A DNA stretch of 64,000 nt from Subsaxibacter sp. CAU 1640 (GTDB lineage Bacteria; Bacteroidota; Bacteroidia; Flavobacteriales; Flavobacteriaceae): NCBI RefSeq assembly GCF_023156585.1, contig NZ_JALNMI010000005.1, positions 186,001 through 250,000 on the forward strand, written 5' to 3'. Of the stretch, positions 18,193 through 28,229 are shown piece after piece. The translations under genes were made by a program, and so were the position numbers. The notes under the pieces are model-generated. The model was not told the DNA's origin, searched no databases, and saw only the letters and a program-made list of their open reading frames with translations. Position 1 is the stretch's first letter; each line of letters starts with the position of its first letter.

Positions 18193-18684
18193 CTAGGATT
18201 TTACACTCATACTAATGTCTGTAAATAGAATTTTAAGGGAGTTGTTTTTTGAGTTGTTTGTGACTACTATTTGGACGTCGTTGTATTGCCAGACCAATAG
18301 GATGGGGTGGTCTTTTAAGGCAACTTCTACAAGAGATTGTTGTCTTAATGAAGTGGCTTCAGAGTTATCAGATAAAAATTCCTTTTCTAAAGTTGTAGTA
18401 TCTTCTTTTAAAACGCTGTGGGGTTCGCCATAGGTGTCAACCATTTCCTCGTAAACCTTGTCTTCAAGTATTTGTGGAAAATACGTGGAGATGCTGATGA
18501 TGATGCCATCATTATTGGTTTTAATAAAGATATTTTTCACATGTAAACCGAAAAGTGATTTCACATTGTCATCAAGCAAATGGTAGGATTTGCCCGAAGG
18601 GTCCTGAAAATTTAAGGACACAGGTTTATCTAGGTCTGCTATGTGCAGACCCAGATAAACGTGGGGATTGAAGTGAGTCATCAT
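18193..18684 (-). CDS. Unknown 163-residue protein
   Basis: A soluble protein without signal peptide or membrane segment; I recognise no family. It starts MMTHFNPHVYLGLHIADLD and contains a recurring hydrophobic/beta pattern and several charged loops; the first or second Met may be the start. It lies between the NTR-like gene and the T9SS cluster on the same strand, with 67 and 90 bases of spacer, so it could be transcribed alone. Confidence 0.55.
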   Translation of the reverse strand: MMTHFNPHVYLGLHIADLDKPVSLNFQDPSGKSYHLLDDNVKSLFGLHVKNIFIKTNNDGIIISISTYFPQILEDKVYEEMVDTYGEPHSVLKEDTTTLEKEFLSDNSEATSLRQQSLVEVALKDHPILLVWQYNDVQIVVTNNSKNNSLKILFTDISMSVKS

Positions 18685-18774
18685 TGGGGGGATGCATTTA
18701 AATGCTATCTAATATCAGATTATTTTTTGAGATTTCTTTACGGAAATCCTCAATTGGGGAGTTTTTTTTAAAAG

Positions 18775-21105
18775 TTATCTAACGAGGGCAAAATGACCTC
18801 TATAAGTTCGACCGTCGGGTAGGGTTGCGACAAACCAGTAATCATCGCTAGGCATTGGACGGCTTTTATGAGTACCATCCCAACCGGGGCTTAAGTGGTT
18901 GAACTGCGCCAGAATTTTACCATAGCGGTTAAATATCTTAATGTCGATGCCCTGATTGAAACGCGCCTTGACACCATATACCTGCCATGTTTCGTTTTGC
19001 GTATCGCCATTAGGAGTAAAGAACTTCGGGAAGCCGAGGACAGCGATTTCCTGTTCTACGATGCCACATTCGTCTTGGTTTCTTACATACACTGTATGAA
19101 TTCCGGGAGCGACATTGGTAAAGGTATTGCTGTCTTGGTAAAAACCATTTGGATTGTCCAATGCATATTCATACTCGCCATTGCCCGAAACAATGACCGT
19201 AACGGTGTTATTAGAACCACCTTCTTGAACAATGATGTCCTCGATAGTAGCAGCTTCAGAAGCTGTGACCGTAATATTGCGCGTCGCCGAGCAGCCATTC
19301 GGGTCAGTGACGATGACGGTGTAAGTACCTATTTCATTGGCATCAAAGAACGACGTATTGACACCTGTTGAGGTACCGTTGAAGAGCCATTCGTAGTAAT
19401 AATTGCTTGCAGAATCGTTGCGTACGCCACCTAAAATTCGGACGGTATTTGGAAAGCTATCGGTACAATAAATCACTGTTTCATCATCTGCTAATGTAGG
19501 AGTATAAAGAACGTTTAAAGTCACCGTTGTTACCGCATAGCACTGATTGTTGCTCAAAATCTTTACAAACAGCGTTTGTGTGTTTTGAGTGGTATTGCGA
19601 TATGGAGAACTCAATGCATTATTGTTGCTGAAGGCATCGGCCTCTGTGAGGTAGTAGCGCACTACGGCATCTGCTGGTATTTGTGATTGAATGGAGGCTG
19701 TGATGTCGTTGAGGTTAAAATCTGTAAATCCATCTGTAGGCGCATCATCGCATGCTGTTTGTGGCGCAATAGTGACGACATTTGAGGAGATGACTAGTTG
19801 TAATTGTGCAATTTCAAAACAGCCAGCTTGGTTTTCTACACGTGCAAAAACTATTTGGTTAGGAGTAGTGTTTTGAAAATCGTTGGGATTTATGATATTG
19901 CCCGTATTCTGGATTGCGTTGTTCTGCGTGAAAAAGAAATTAGTGATGAACAATGATTGATTACTATTGGTGATACTGTTTGAAGCATCGTACAAATCAT
20001 AGAATGTGATGCCGTCTTGATTTTGATCACATTCTGTAAGCGTGGCATCTGTGACCACCACTGCTGGGTAAAACTCGATGACCACATCACCATAAGAAAC
20101 ACAGCCATTGGACAGGGTGACTTCCACTTCGTAGGTCCCGGCTTCGTTGACCGTTAGGGTGGGATTTGTTTCACCAATGAGTTCTACATTATCTTTAAAC
20201 CATTTATAGGCGCTAACATTGGGTTGGCTGGCATCCAAAGTGTATGTCTCTTCATCACATAAAGCGTTGCCTGTGGAGCTTAAGAGATTTGGGCCCAAAT
20301 CGGTTGAAATTTGAAAACTACCAGCTTCCAAAAACACTGCAGAGTCATACCGATAGTTTTGCTCATCTGCAATGACCAACTTTACGTGATACGTTGTGTT
20401 GGGAGTAACATTGGCAGTTGCTGTCAGTACCTTCGTTTGCCCGTTGAAATTGATGGGAGCGGATGGTCCGTTCCAGCCTTCGAAATAAAATTCGTTGATA
20501 GGAGGGCAGCCGCCCTGAATACCCGAATGAACGGTTGTGACCTTTACAGGAGTTTGGGTATCGGGAACCAATGCAATATTAGTGTACTGTGTTTCGGTTA
20601 CGGGGCGAATCAAAAATCCGAAGAGGTCGGAGTATTGGCAGGTATTATCATCATTTTCCTGATATTCTTCTGAAGCGAACAAATATCTAAAGCTGATTTG
20701 CGATGCTTGTGAGGTAAAATCAAATTCGAGTATTGTGGCGTTGAGCGTGTTGGGTTCGTTGAGGACATTTTCCAAATCCGTATCGCCGATCCAACCAGGA
20801 GCATCATCGTCACTCAAGGATGTATTGGGGCCTTCAGCATTTGCTATTTTTCCAGTACTCAAAACAATACCACTTTGGAAAGGAAAATTGCTGCCATTCG
20901 CCTCAAAATAACCATAACTGGTGTCATTTCCTCCGAAATTACCACCAACTATATTCGTCACAATCACATTGTTGATACAGGTGCTATTGATGAGGATGTC
21001 TTCTACCAATTGCTGCGGTGTATAAGTCTGGCTGTCTACACGAACATTTTGTGCAAACATGAGCGCAGGCAGAAGCAAGAAAAGTAATTTAGAAAGGCTT
21101 TTCAT
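18775..21105 (-). CDS. T9SS type B secreted protein, choice-of-anchor L domain, 2 CD modules
   Basis: A 776-residue cell-surface or secreted protein. Signal peptide to about residue 18 (LMFAQ). An N-terminal choice-of-anchor L type domain runs to about 270 (TPQQLVEDILINS ... SGIVLSTGKIA ... FLFASEEYQEND). An Ig-like/PKD-like segment follows, then two modules starting LTECDQNQDGITFYDL and QTACDDAPTDGFTDFNL, another Ig-like segment, and the C-terminal gliding-motility type sorting domain (GFPKFFTPNGDTQNETWQVY ... YDKIFNRYGK-like core ... SPGWDGT ... YRGHFALVR). Type B cargo usually travels with PorP/SprF-like partners; none is adjacent. It is last in a tandem row of four related genes. Confidence 0.9.
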   Translation of the reverse strand: MKSLSKLLFLLLPALMFAQNVRVDSQTYTPQQLVEDILINSTCINNVIVTNIVGGNFGGNDTSYGYFEANGSNFPFQSGIVLSTGKIANAEGPNTSLSDDDAPGWIGDTDLENVLNEPNTLNATILEFDFTSQASQISFRYLFASEEYQENDDNTCQYSDLFGFLIRPVTETQYTNIALVPDTQTPVKVTTVHSGIQGGCPPINEFYFEGWNGPSAPINFNGQTKVLTATANVTPNTTYHVKLVIADEQNYRYDSAVFLEAGSFQISTDLGPNLLSSTGNALCDEETYTLDASQPNVSAYKWFKDNVELIGETNPTLTVNEAGTYEVEVTLSNGCVSYGDVVIEFYPAVVVTDATLTECDQNQDGITFYDLYDASNSITNSNQSLFITNFFFTQNNAIQNTGNIINPNDFQNTTPNQIVFARVENQAGCFEIAQLQLVISSNVVTIAPQTACDDAPTDGFTDFNLNDITASIQSQIPADAVVRYYLTEADAFSNNNALSSPYRNTTQNTQTLFVKILSNNQCYAVTTVTLNVLYTPTLADDETVIYCTDSFPNTVRILGGVRNDSASNYYYEWLFNGTSTGVNTSFFDANEIGTYTVIVTDPNGCSATRNITVTASEAATIEDIIVQEGGSNNTVTVIVSGNGEYEYALDNPNGFYQDSNTFTNVAPGIHTVYVRNQDECGIVEQEIAVLGFPKFFTPNGDTQNETWQVYGVKARFNQGIDIKIFNRYGKILAQFNHLSPGWDGTHKSRPMPSDDYWFVATLPDGRTYRGHFALVR

Positions 21106-21255
21106 TTACAATTTTTCCGGATGCAAAGATACGCATCCTATCAACAGAAAAGATTGAAATATATGTTAAAGATGCCTTTCGGTTTATTTAAAAAAGGAAG
21201 TTCCAAACTCCGTGGTTTAATTGGAATTTGGAACATCAATTATAGAGGTTAACAA

Positions 21256-24200
21256 TTATCTTCTTAAAGCGAAGTGGCCTTTAGCTTGAAACTCTTTCTG
21301 ACCTCCTCTTACATCTGCCACGAACCAGTAATCTGTAGCTGGCATTTTTTGTCCATTGTAATTACCATCCCAACCAGAAGAGCTAGATGTTAGGTAGCTT
21401 ACTTGTTTGCCATACCTATCATAAATGTAAATGGTAGTGCCTGGCAATGTCTCTACACCAATGATGTGCCATGTGTCAAAATATCCATCAGCATTAGGTG
21501 TCATGAATTTAGGGAAATCCAGTACCAAGACTTCTTTTGATATTTCTGAACATCCATTTAAATCGATGACCGTAACTGTGTGGTAACCAATACCAACGTT
21601 TTGGAACACATTTGATTCCTGTGGGTCGTTATCATCCAATTGATATAGGTAGTTACCGATACCACTGATGGTGATGGTGATGTTGTTAGGGTCTGAAAAA
21701 TCAACAGTTTCTACAATTTCTATGATGGCCTGTTGCGATTCCGTCACGTTAAATACCTGTGTTGTCTGGCAGCCGAATTCGGTGGTTACTGTTACGTGGT
21801 AGGTACCTATGGTAGTAATTTCAATTTCAGGTGTGGTTTGATTAGTGGACCATAGATAGGTATCTGTAGGATTGTTAGTATTTGCACTTACCAACAATGG
21901 GAAGTTTTCCAAACAAATCACTTGATCAGGAATCTCTACTACAGGTCTAGGATGAATGACGATTTCGAACTGTGTCGTGCTATAGCATCCTGTGGTATTG
22001 TTTTCAACCCTTGCATAAATGATTTCACCATTGAATGCCACGTAAGTATTGGGAAGGGTATTGCTTCCTGATTCCGCATCAGCAATTGAATTGTAATAAG
22101 AGACGGTAAAGTTGTTAGGGTTTTGTCCACCAAGAATTGCAGAATTTTGTGCCGTTAGGTTAAAAGCAAGGATACCATCAAAATCGTCGTCACAATCTTC
22201 CAGGTTATTTGGTGTATTTGCCACTGGTAAAGGTCTTATACGCACATTAAATTCGTAAGTGATGAAACATCCTGTTGTTGCATTTTCAACTCTTGCAAAT
22301 AAAGTGGTGTTAGGAGCTGAATAGGTAAAGTTAGTATCCAAAGTGCCTGTATTTGCTAGAGCATCTGCATTTGATGTGTGATATGTAATTGCTGTGTTGC
22401 TTTGATCATTTACAATGAGATTGTTAACCTCTAATAGATCAAAGTAGCTGTTTTCGTTATCACAGACATTGATACTGCCAAAATCATTGATAGCAGGAGG
22501 TAGGTTGACATTCAGCTCTAATGGAATCGCCAAATAACAATCTGAAAGTGTATTTGTAATCCTAACATATACTGTTTGTGGATTTGATTGATTGGTGAAG
22601 GATGATGGATTATTGATACGATTGGTGTTGTTTTCTAAATTGTCAATATTTCTGAAATATGCTATTTCTAAATTATCTTGTCTTACATCCAGAATTTCAA
22701 TTTCAGAAAGCGTCAAATCAAATGTAACAATGCCATCATAATTAGTATCGCACATTTCTAGAGGAGTTGCAGGATTGGCCTGCGCCACTTGTACCACATT
22801 TAACGTAAAGCTCGTGATAGAAGGACAGATATTTCCATTGTCGATACGTACATATATTTGCTGTGGGTTAAAAGTGTTTGTAAATTCTAATGGAATTGCA
22901 TTAACCCCTTCTTCTGCATTTTCTTGCGTGGTGTAAAATGTCACATCTGAATTTTCATTGATGCCCTGGGTGATTTCTGATATTTTGGAGCTCAAGTCAA
23001 ATGTTTCCATCGCATCGTTACTAATATCATCGCATTTGAACCAATCTGAAGGTTGATTGAACAGAGGGTTTGTTCCAACTTCAATTTGAAACGATGAAGT
23101 ACCATAACAATCTTGGTTATCTATGCTCTCAACCCTTACAAATATCGTTTGAGGGTTGCTACTATTTTGATATGCTGAATTTTTGTCGATCTCATTTTGT
23201 CTATTATCGGCGTCATTCTGATTGAAATAATAGAGGGCTTGTTTGCCAATTTGACCATTTAAAATTTCGGAGTCTTTTGATGAGAAAAAGAAATCTCCGA
23301 CGCCATCGCTAGCATTTTCACAAAACTTGTAAGTGCTTATTTGAGGAAAATCTGGTAAGGTGCTGACATAAACACCAAACAACTCTCTAGACCAACATCC
23401 TGTGGTGGTATTGGTTACTTTGGCATAGATGCCCGATGTATCTGTATAATAATTAGTGACATTGGTAAGTGCGTTTGTATTGTTTATTAGATCTTCATTG
23501 GTAAGGAAGAACGAAACAGATCTATTAGACATATCTGTTACCAATTGGCTATATGTTTGGGTTAAATTCACAAAAACAAATCCATCCTGATCATCATCAC
23601 AAATAAAAATGTCATCTGGTTGAAATGTTTCGGGCGCTGGCAATACATTAATTGTAAACGGATTTACATCACCACAATCTGAACCTGCAACTGAAACTTT
23701 AGGATAAACTGTGACTGGATTAACTGTATTGGTATAAAAGTCGGGAAGCGGATTGCTATTTGCATCTGCATCTTCCTCTGAAGCGTAATAAGTAACTACA
23801 AAACCAGATTGGCCACCAGTTACCAAGGAGTCAAAACTGTGCAAATCTATAGAGGCAAAACCATCCAAATCGTAATCGCAATAATCTACTGGGCCTACAC
23901 TAGGAAATTCGACGATTGGATTTAAAATCAATTCGATTTCAGCTGTTTCGCTACAGGTTGGACTTGTAATGGTGAGATATAGCATCGTTGGATATTCTGT
24001 CGGTTGAAACGAAACACCTTGATCTAACTCATTAATTTGATTGTCCCTGTCTGATTCTGAAGTGAAAAAACTAACAGAAACGTCTTCTAGGCCATTGATA
24101 ATATCCGTAGCCATATCGGCCAAATTGAAAAGTTCTATATTATCATTCTCTTCATCACAAGCCGAGAAATCTTTAATATTGGTGCCTGTAAGTAACAAAT

Positions 24201-26082
24201 TTGAATGAATCTCAAACGATCTTACAGATGCACATCCAGTGGTATCGTCCTCAACTCTTATATAAACAATTTGCTCTTCAGCGACGGTATTATTGAAGTT
24301 ACCAGGATTAGCTATAGGGTTGCTTCCATTTTGGGCATCATTGAACGATTCATGAAAAGTCACAGATACTCCGGTCAAACCGGCTAAAACATCATTTACA
24401 ATACTATCGAGATCGAAAGTAGCCAACCCATCATGATCTTGGTCGCAAGCATCTAGATAAATATCATCATAATTTATTGTTGGACTACCAATTACCTCAT
24501 AATCTAACGTTGTAGTGGTATAACATCCAGTTGTTGAATTTACAACTCTCACATACACATGTCCTGTTGGAGATGTATTTACAAATGGCATTGCGATGGC
24601 ATTAGATCCGATATTGGCAGCATTGGCAGTAAGATGATATGTAACCACAAGGGCGGTCTGACCATTGGTAATTTGTTCATTACTATCCGTGAAATTAATT
24701 TGGGTAATGCCATCGTTGGTTGCATCATCACAAACTATTAAAGTGGATGGCGAAGTGATAGATGGTAATGGGTTCACGACCAAATGGAAGCTGCTAAAGG
24801 CTAAACAACCATTTACAGTGTCTTCAATTCTAATATGAATGAGTTGATTGTTTACACTATTTTGTATAGGTGAATTAATGGGATTATTATTGTTTTGCGC
24901 TTCAGAAGCTGAATAGTGGTACGAAATGTTGTAGTTAGATGCAGGAACTGATGCTAAAACTTCGTTATTTCGTGTGCTCAAATCAAACGTTTCTATGCCA
25001 TCCATACTTGAATCATCGCACAGCTCATAATCATCAATGGATGTGGCAGTTTGGGTAGAACTTAAACTGATTTCAACAGTATCTTCAATTGTACAGGTTG
25101 AACCAGCTAATGGAATTTCTACAATAACACTGTAACTTCCAGATTGAGAAACAACCATTGTAGATTGGGTTTCTCCAGGAATCAAATTTGAATTTAGATA
25201 CCATGAGTAAATAGCAGCTGGATTTCCTATGTTTGCATCTAGTAATAAACTGTCGGCACAGGTTGTAATATCATCACCTAGATCAACGGAAGCATTAAAA
25301 CTATTGCCCTCAATAAAAACGGCTGAATCATAGTTTTTGTCTGTCTGATCGGCGATTACGAGTTTGATATGATAAGTAACGTTTGGTGTGATGTTGGCTG
25401 TAGCAGACATTACTTTGGTACGTCCGTTGAAATTTGTATCAGCCAAATTATAACCGGCGAAATATTGTGGGTTTGATGCTGGACAATAACCCGCAATGGC
25501 AGCGTGAATGGTATTGGTGTTAACAGGTGTTGAGCTGCCAGGTATTACGGCAATATTTGTATAAGGATTTGAGGTGCCAGCCTCCTTAATTAGAAAAGCA
25601 AAGCCATCAGAATACTCACATGGAAAATTGTGAAAATATTCTTCTGAAGCTAAAATGTAATTGAATTGTATTTGATTTGAAATCGAAACAAAATCGAATT
25701 CAATAGACGTTGCATTGAGTGTATTTGAAATTCCAAGGGCAGCTTCTAAATCTGGGTCAGTTAACCAATCTGATTGTCCTTCATTTAAAACAGCTGTATT
25801 TAGTGAGTTTCCGCCAGATATAGCTCGACCTGTAGAAAGTACAATACCATTTTCGAATGGAAAATTTGAGGAGGCTTTTTCAAAATACCCAAAACTCGAA
25901 AAGCCATTAATAGAGCCATTTATTTGGGATGTGATATTTGAAGTCTCAACACAACCCTGAATGAGATTGTTTTCAATCAATTGTTGAGGTGAGAATGTAT
26001 CGTTAATCGTGACTTGTTGTGACAGCATTAAACCGGAAGACAAGTACATAAGTAGATAGAGGGAACTACGAAAAAAATTCAT
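21256..26082 (-). CDS. Giant T9SS type B secreted protein, choice-of-anchor L domain, 11 CD modules
   Basis: 1,608 residues. Signal peptide at 1-22, choice-of-anchor L domain to about 270, one Ig-like stretch, then eleven modules of roughly 85-90 residues. Each opens with a CD-rich box such as CDQDHDGLATFDL or CDDDFDGILAFNL and ends with an FxNT...VYVRVEN.TTGC box. The D-x-D-x-D-G boxes look like small calcium-binding loops. The end is an Ig-like segment and the type B sorting domain (LDFPKFMTPNADGYFDTWHI ... KGHFALRR). Domain order is the same as in the 776-residue neighbour, so the two differ mainly in module number. A likely role is an adhesin or gliding-related surface protein; this is inference. 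Confidence 0.9.
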   Translation of the reverse strand: MNFFRSSLYLLMYLSSGLMLSQQVTINDTFSPQQLIENNLIQGCVETSNITSQINGSINGFSSFGYFEKASSNFPFENGIVLSTGRAISGGNSLNTAVLNEGQSDWLTDPDLEAALGISNTLNATSIEFDFVSISNQIQFNYILASEEYFHNFPCEYSDGFAFLIKEAGTSNPYTNIAVIPGSSTPVNTNTIHAAIAGYCPASNPQYFAGYNLADTNFNGRTKVMSATANITPNVTYHIKLVIADQTDKNYDSAVFIEGNSFNASVDLGDDITTCADSLLLDANIGNPAAIYSWYLNSNLIPGETQSTMVVSQSGSYSVIVEIPLAGSTCTIEDTVEISLSSTQTATSIDDYELCDDSSMDGIETFDLSTRNNEVLASVPASNYNISYHYSASEAQNNNNPINSPIQNSVNNQLIHIRIEDTVNGCLAFSSFHLVVNPLPSITSPSTLIVCDDATNDGITQINFTDSNEQITNGQTALVVTYHLTANAANIGSNAIAMPFVNTSPTGHVYVRVVNSTTGCYTTTTLDYEVIGSPTINYDDIYLDACDQDHDGLATFDLDSIVNDVLAGLTGVSVTFHESFNDAQNGSNPIANPGNFNNTVAEEQIVYIRVEDDTTGCASVRSFEIHSNLLLTGTNIKDFSACDEENDNIELFNLADMATDIINGLEDVSVSFFTSESDRDNQINELDQGVSFQPTEYPTMLYLTITSPTCSETAEIELILNPIVEFPSVGPVDYCDYDLDGFASIDLHSFDSLVTGGQSGFVVTYYASEEDADANSNPLPDFYTNTVNPVTVYPKVSVAGSDCGDVNPFTINVLPAPETFQPDDIFICDDDQDGFVFVNLTQTYSQLVTDMSNRSVSFFLTNEDLINNTNALTNVTNYYTDTSGIYAKVTNTTTGCWSRELFGVYVSTLPDFPQISTYKFCENASDGVGDFFFSSKDSEILNGQIGKQALYYFNQNDADNRQNEIDKNSAYQNSSNPQTIFVRVESIDNQDCYGTSSFQIEVGTNPLFNQPSDWFKCDDISNDAMETFDLSSKISEITQGINENSDVTFYTTQENAEEGVNAIPLEFTNTFNPQQIYVRIDNGNICPSITSFTLNVVQVAQANPATPLEMCDTNYDGIVTFDLTLSEIEILDVRQDNLEIAYFRNIDNLENNTNRINNPSSFTNQSNPQTVYVRITNTLSDCYLAIPLELNVNLPPAINDFGSINVCDNENSYFDLLEVNNLIVNDQSNTAITYHTSNADALANTGTLDTNFTYSAPNTTLFARVENATTGCFITYEFNVRIRPLPVANTPNNLEDCDDDFDGILAFNLTAQNSAILGGQNPNNFTVSYYNSIADAESGSNTLPNTYVAFNGEIIYARVENNTTGCYSTTQFEIVIHPRPVVEIPDQVICLENFPLLVSANTNNPTDTYLWSTNQTTPEIEITTIGTYHVTVTTEFGCQTTQVFNVTESQQAIIEIVETVDFSDPNNITITISGIGNYLYQLDDNDPQESNVFQNVGIGYHTVTVIDLNGCSEISKEVLVLDFPKFMTPNADGYFDTWHIIGVETLPGTTIYIYDRYGKQVSYLTSSSSGWDGNYNGQKMPATDYWFVADVRGGQKEFQAKGHFALRR

Positions 26083-26339
26083 TTTGGGCTAATTTTCTTT
26101 ATCACAGCATTTAAAAATAAAACATGCTGAAAGCTATTCGAGGCGAAAATTATATTATAATTAGATGAAATGCAAAAAAACACGATGAAATACACTAAAT
26201 ATTAACATTTCATCAATTTTTCCGGGAAATAATTATTTCAATCCTGGGTAGCTAATAGCGGCTAAATGTATGAAAAAATAACGCTATCATTCTAAAAAAT
26301 AGTACTTTAACACAAGAAAATTATTAACAATTGTGAAGT

Positions 26340-28178
26340 TTAATAATTCATATATACCCATCCTTGTATTGGCTTATAATTTGGGTCGTTTAGGTTCAGA
26401 ATAAAGAAATAGGTTCCTTGTGGCAATAATTTTCCTAAATTATTCAAACCTCTATTGGCTTTTCCGTTCCAAGGCGTATCGTTATTGCCTTCAAAAATTA
26501 AAGTGCCGTATCTATTAAAAATCACAAGTTCATGGTCTAGAAAAATATTGTAAAGTCCCTGGATGTTAAACCAGTCATTCTTTGAGTCGTTGTTTGGCGA
26601 AAAGCCATCAGGCACGTACGGAGGACAATTTTCCACCATGATGTCAAATTGTAATATATCAAAACATGGGATGGTTTCGACCTTTACATAAATGGTTTGC
26701 GGATTGTTGATGCTTGCATAGGCTTCTGGTAAGAAAATTTCGTTTTCGGTTGCAGTTAAATCTTCAATACTTTCATAGAACCCTATAATCGTTGAAATAT
26801 CAATTTCCTCTGGAATTGCATCAATTAAATTAAATACTGCTGAATCGTAGCCTTCGTTGCATTTTAATACATTTGGAAGTGTTGTAACAGTGGGAAGTTG
26901 TAACAATTCAATAGTTACGGTAAAAGTGTTATTGACTTCACTGGTTTCTGTGACCATTCCGTTATGGGAGCCATCGTCATCTACAGAAATAGTCAGTTCA
27001 AAAGAGTCGACCAAACCATCAGGAATAGTCAAAATAATACTTCCGGATTCTGAATCACCAATGGGAATTTCATTTTCTGTATTACTTTGACCGACCACAA
27101 TGCCATTTATATAAAATGCAATAGGTGTGCTTGCAGGAAGTATATCTGTTGAATTTATATTGAAAACGGTATAGTTCAATAATAACTCGTCATCGCAATT
27201 GAGGTCATAATCATCTAGGGCAATAGTTGCATCAGGTAATTGACTATTTAAAACGGTAATAATGTTATTAATGATTATCAAATCTGCCTGAAAAACGCCA
27301 TTTGCATCTAAACCACCAGTTGTCATTCTGATTGTCGCCTCTGAATCACCAATTTGAATGTTGTCTTGAATATCATATACATCCAAATCCATATTATAAA
27401 ATGTGTTTGAATTAGTGAATGTATTCGTACCATTAAATGCATTGTTGGCCAAATTCAATGGAGGATTGGCCAAAATATTTCCGTTTATCGAAAGCGTTTC
27501 GCCATAATTTAAGGCATTGTCACCTTCCCAAGCTAAAAAGCCAATTTTTGCATCTTCGTTGTCAATGACATTCAAATTTTCCAAGACGATGGTTTTTTCC
27601 TGAACATTTCTATTGATGATTTCCAATCCTTGAAATAAATTGATTTGATTTAGGGGTAAATCATCATTCTGATAAATAACATACATCGCCCAACCTGCAA
27701 AGTTGGTTCGATTGTCGCAATACCTAAAATCGTTAGCAAGTACATCTGAAATGTCTAAATCTGATAATGTGTAAGTTGCATTTCCTTCTGAAAGAACTAA
27801 ATCCGTAACATCGGCAAAACATGAAAAGTAGACCAATGGACCGAGCGCATTTTCTGTATAAGTTACATTAAAAAGTAAATCGGAATTAATTGAATTTCCA
27901 TTTAGACTAATATTGGTGTCACCTTCACCAGAACCTGCCCAGTATAAATAAGCAGCAACGATAGTATCACCTGTATTAAGGTTTAAGTCGGCTTGGGAAG
28001 ATGGTAAAATTTCGCAAAAGCTACCAACCAAGTTATTTTCAAATGGGTTTAATGTGTTGCCGATGGCAAGATAGTCGTACCTCCCATTGAATTGTTGATG
28101 CAAAGAAATGTCCTGCCCAAAGTTTTTAAGCGGTATGCCAATAATAAAACCAATAAGAAACAGTTTAACTACTTTCAT
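26340..28178 (-). CDS. T9SS type B secreted protein, 612 residues
   Basis: Signal peptide to about residue 21. The N-terminal 300 residues form a domain seen in many gliding-associated proteins: DTIVAAYLYWAGSGEGDTNI, then AGWAMYVIYQNDDLPLNQIN and LGEWEGD-like KIGFLAWEGDNALNYG. A CARDB-like stretch (LPDATIALDDYDLNCDDELLLNY) follows, then one degenerate module (CNEGYDSAVFNL) and a type B sorting domain (VPDGFSPNNDSKNDWFNIQG ... WNGKANRG ... YFFILNLND). Unlike the other three members it lacks the HFAL.R ending and finishes GWVYMNY. It lies 51 bases downstream of the 1,090-residue gene and is probably co-transcribed with it. Confidence 0.88.
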   Translation of the reverse strand: MKVVKLFLIGFIIGIPLKNFGQDISLHQQFNGRYDYLAIGNTLNPFENNLVGSFCEILPSSQADLNLNTGDTIVAAYLYWAGSGEGDTNISLNGNSINSDLLFNVTYTENALGPLVYFSCFADVTDLVLSEGNATYTLSDLDISDVLANDFRYCDNRTNFAGWAMYVIYQNDDLPLNQINLFQGLEIINRNVQEKTIVLENLNVIDNEDAKIGFLAWEGDNALNYGETLSINGNILANPPLNLANNAFNGTNTFTNSNTFYNMDLDVYDIQDNIQIGDSEATIRMTTGGLDANGVFQADLIIINNIITVLNSQLPDATIALDDYDLNCDDELLLNYTVFNINSTDILPASTPIAFYINGIVVGQSNTENEIPIGDSESGSIILTIPDGLVDSFELTISVDDDGSHNGMVTETSEVNNTFTVTIELLQLPTVTTLPNVLKCNEGYDSAVFNLIDAIPEEIDISTIIGFYESIEDLTATENEIFLPEAYASINNPQTIYVKVETIPCFDILQFDIMVENCPPYVPDGFSPNNDSKNDWFNIQGLYNIFLDHELVIFNRYGTLIFEGNNDTPWNGKANRGLNNLGKLLPQGTYFFILNLNDPNYKPIQGWVYMNY

Positions 28179-28229
28179 GAAAAGTTTTATTAACTATCTG
28201 TCCGCATTAGATACGTGAAGTTAAGCAAC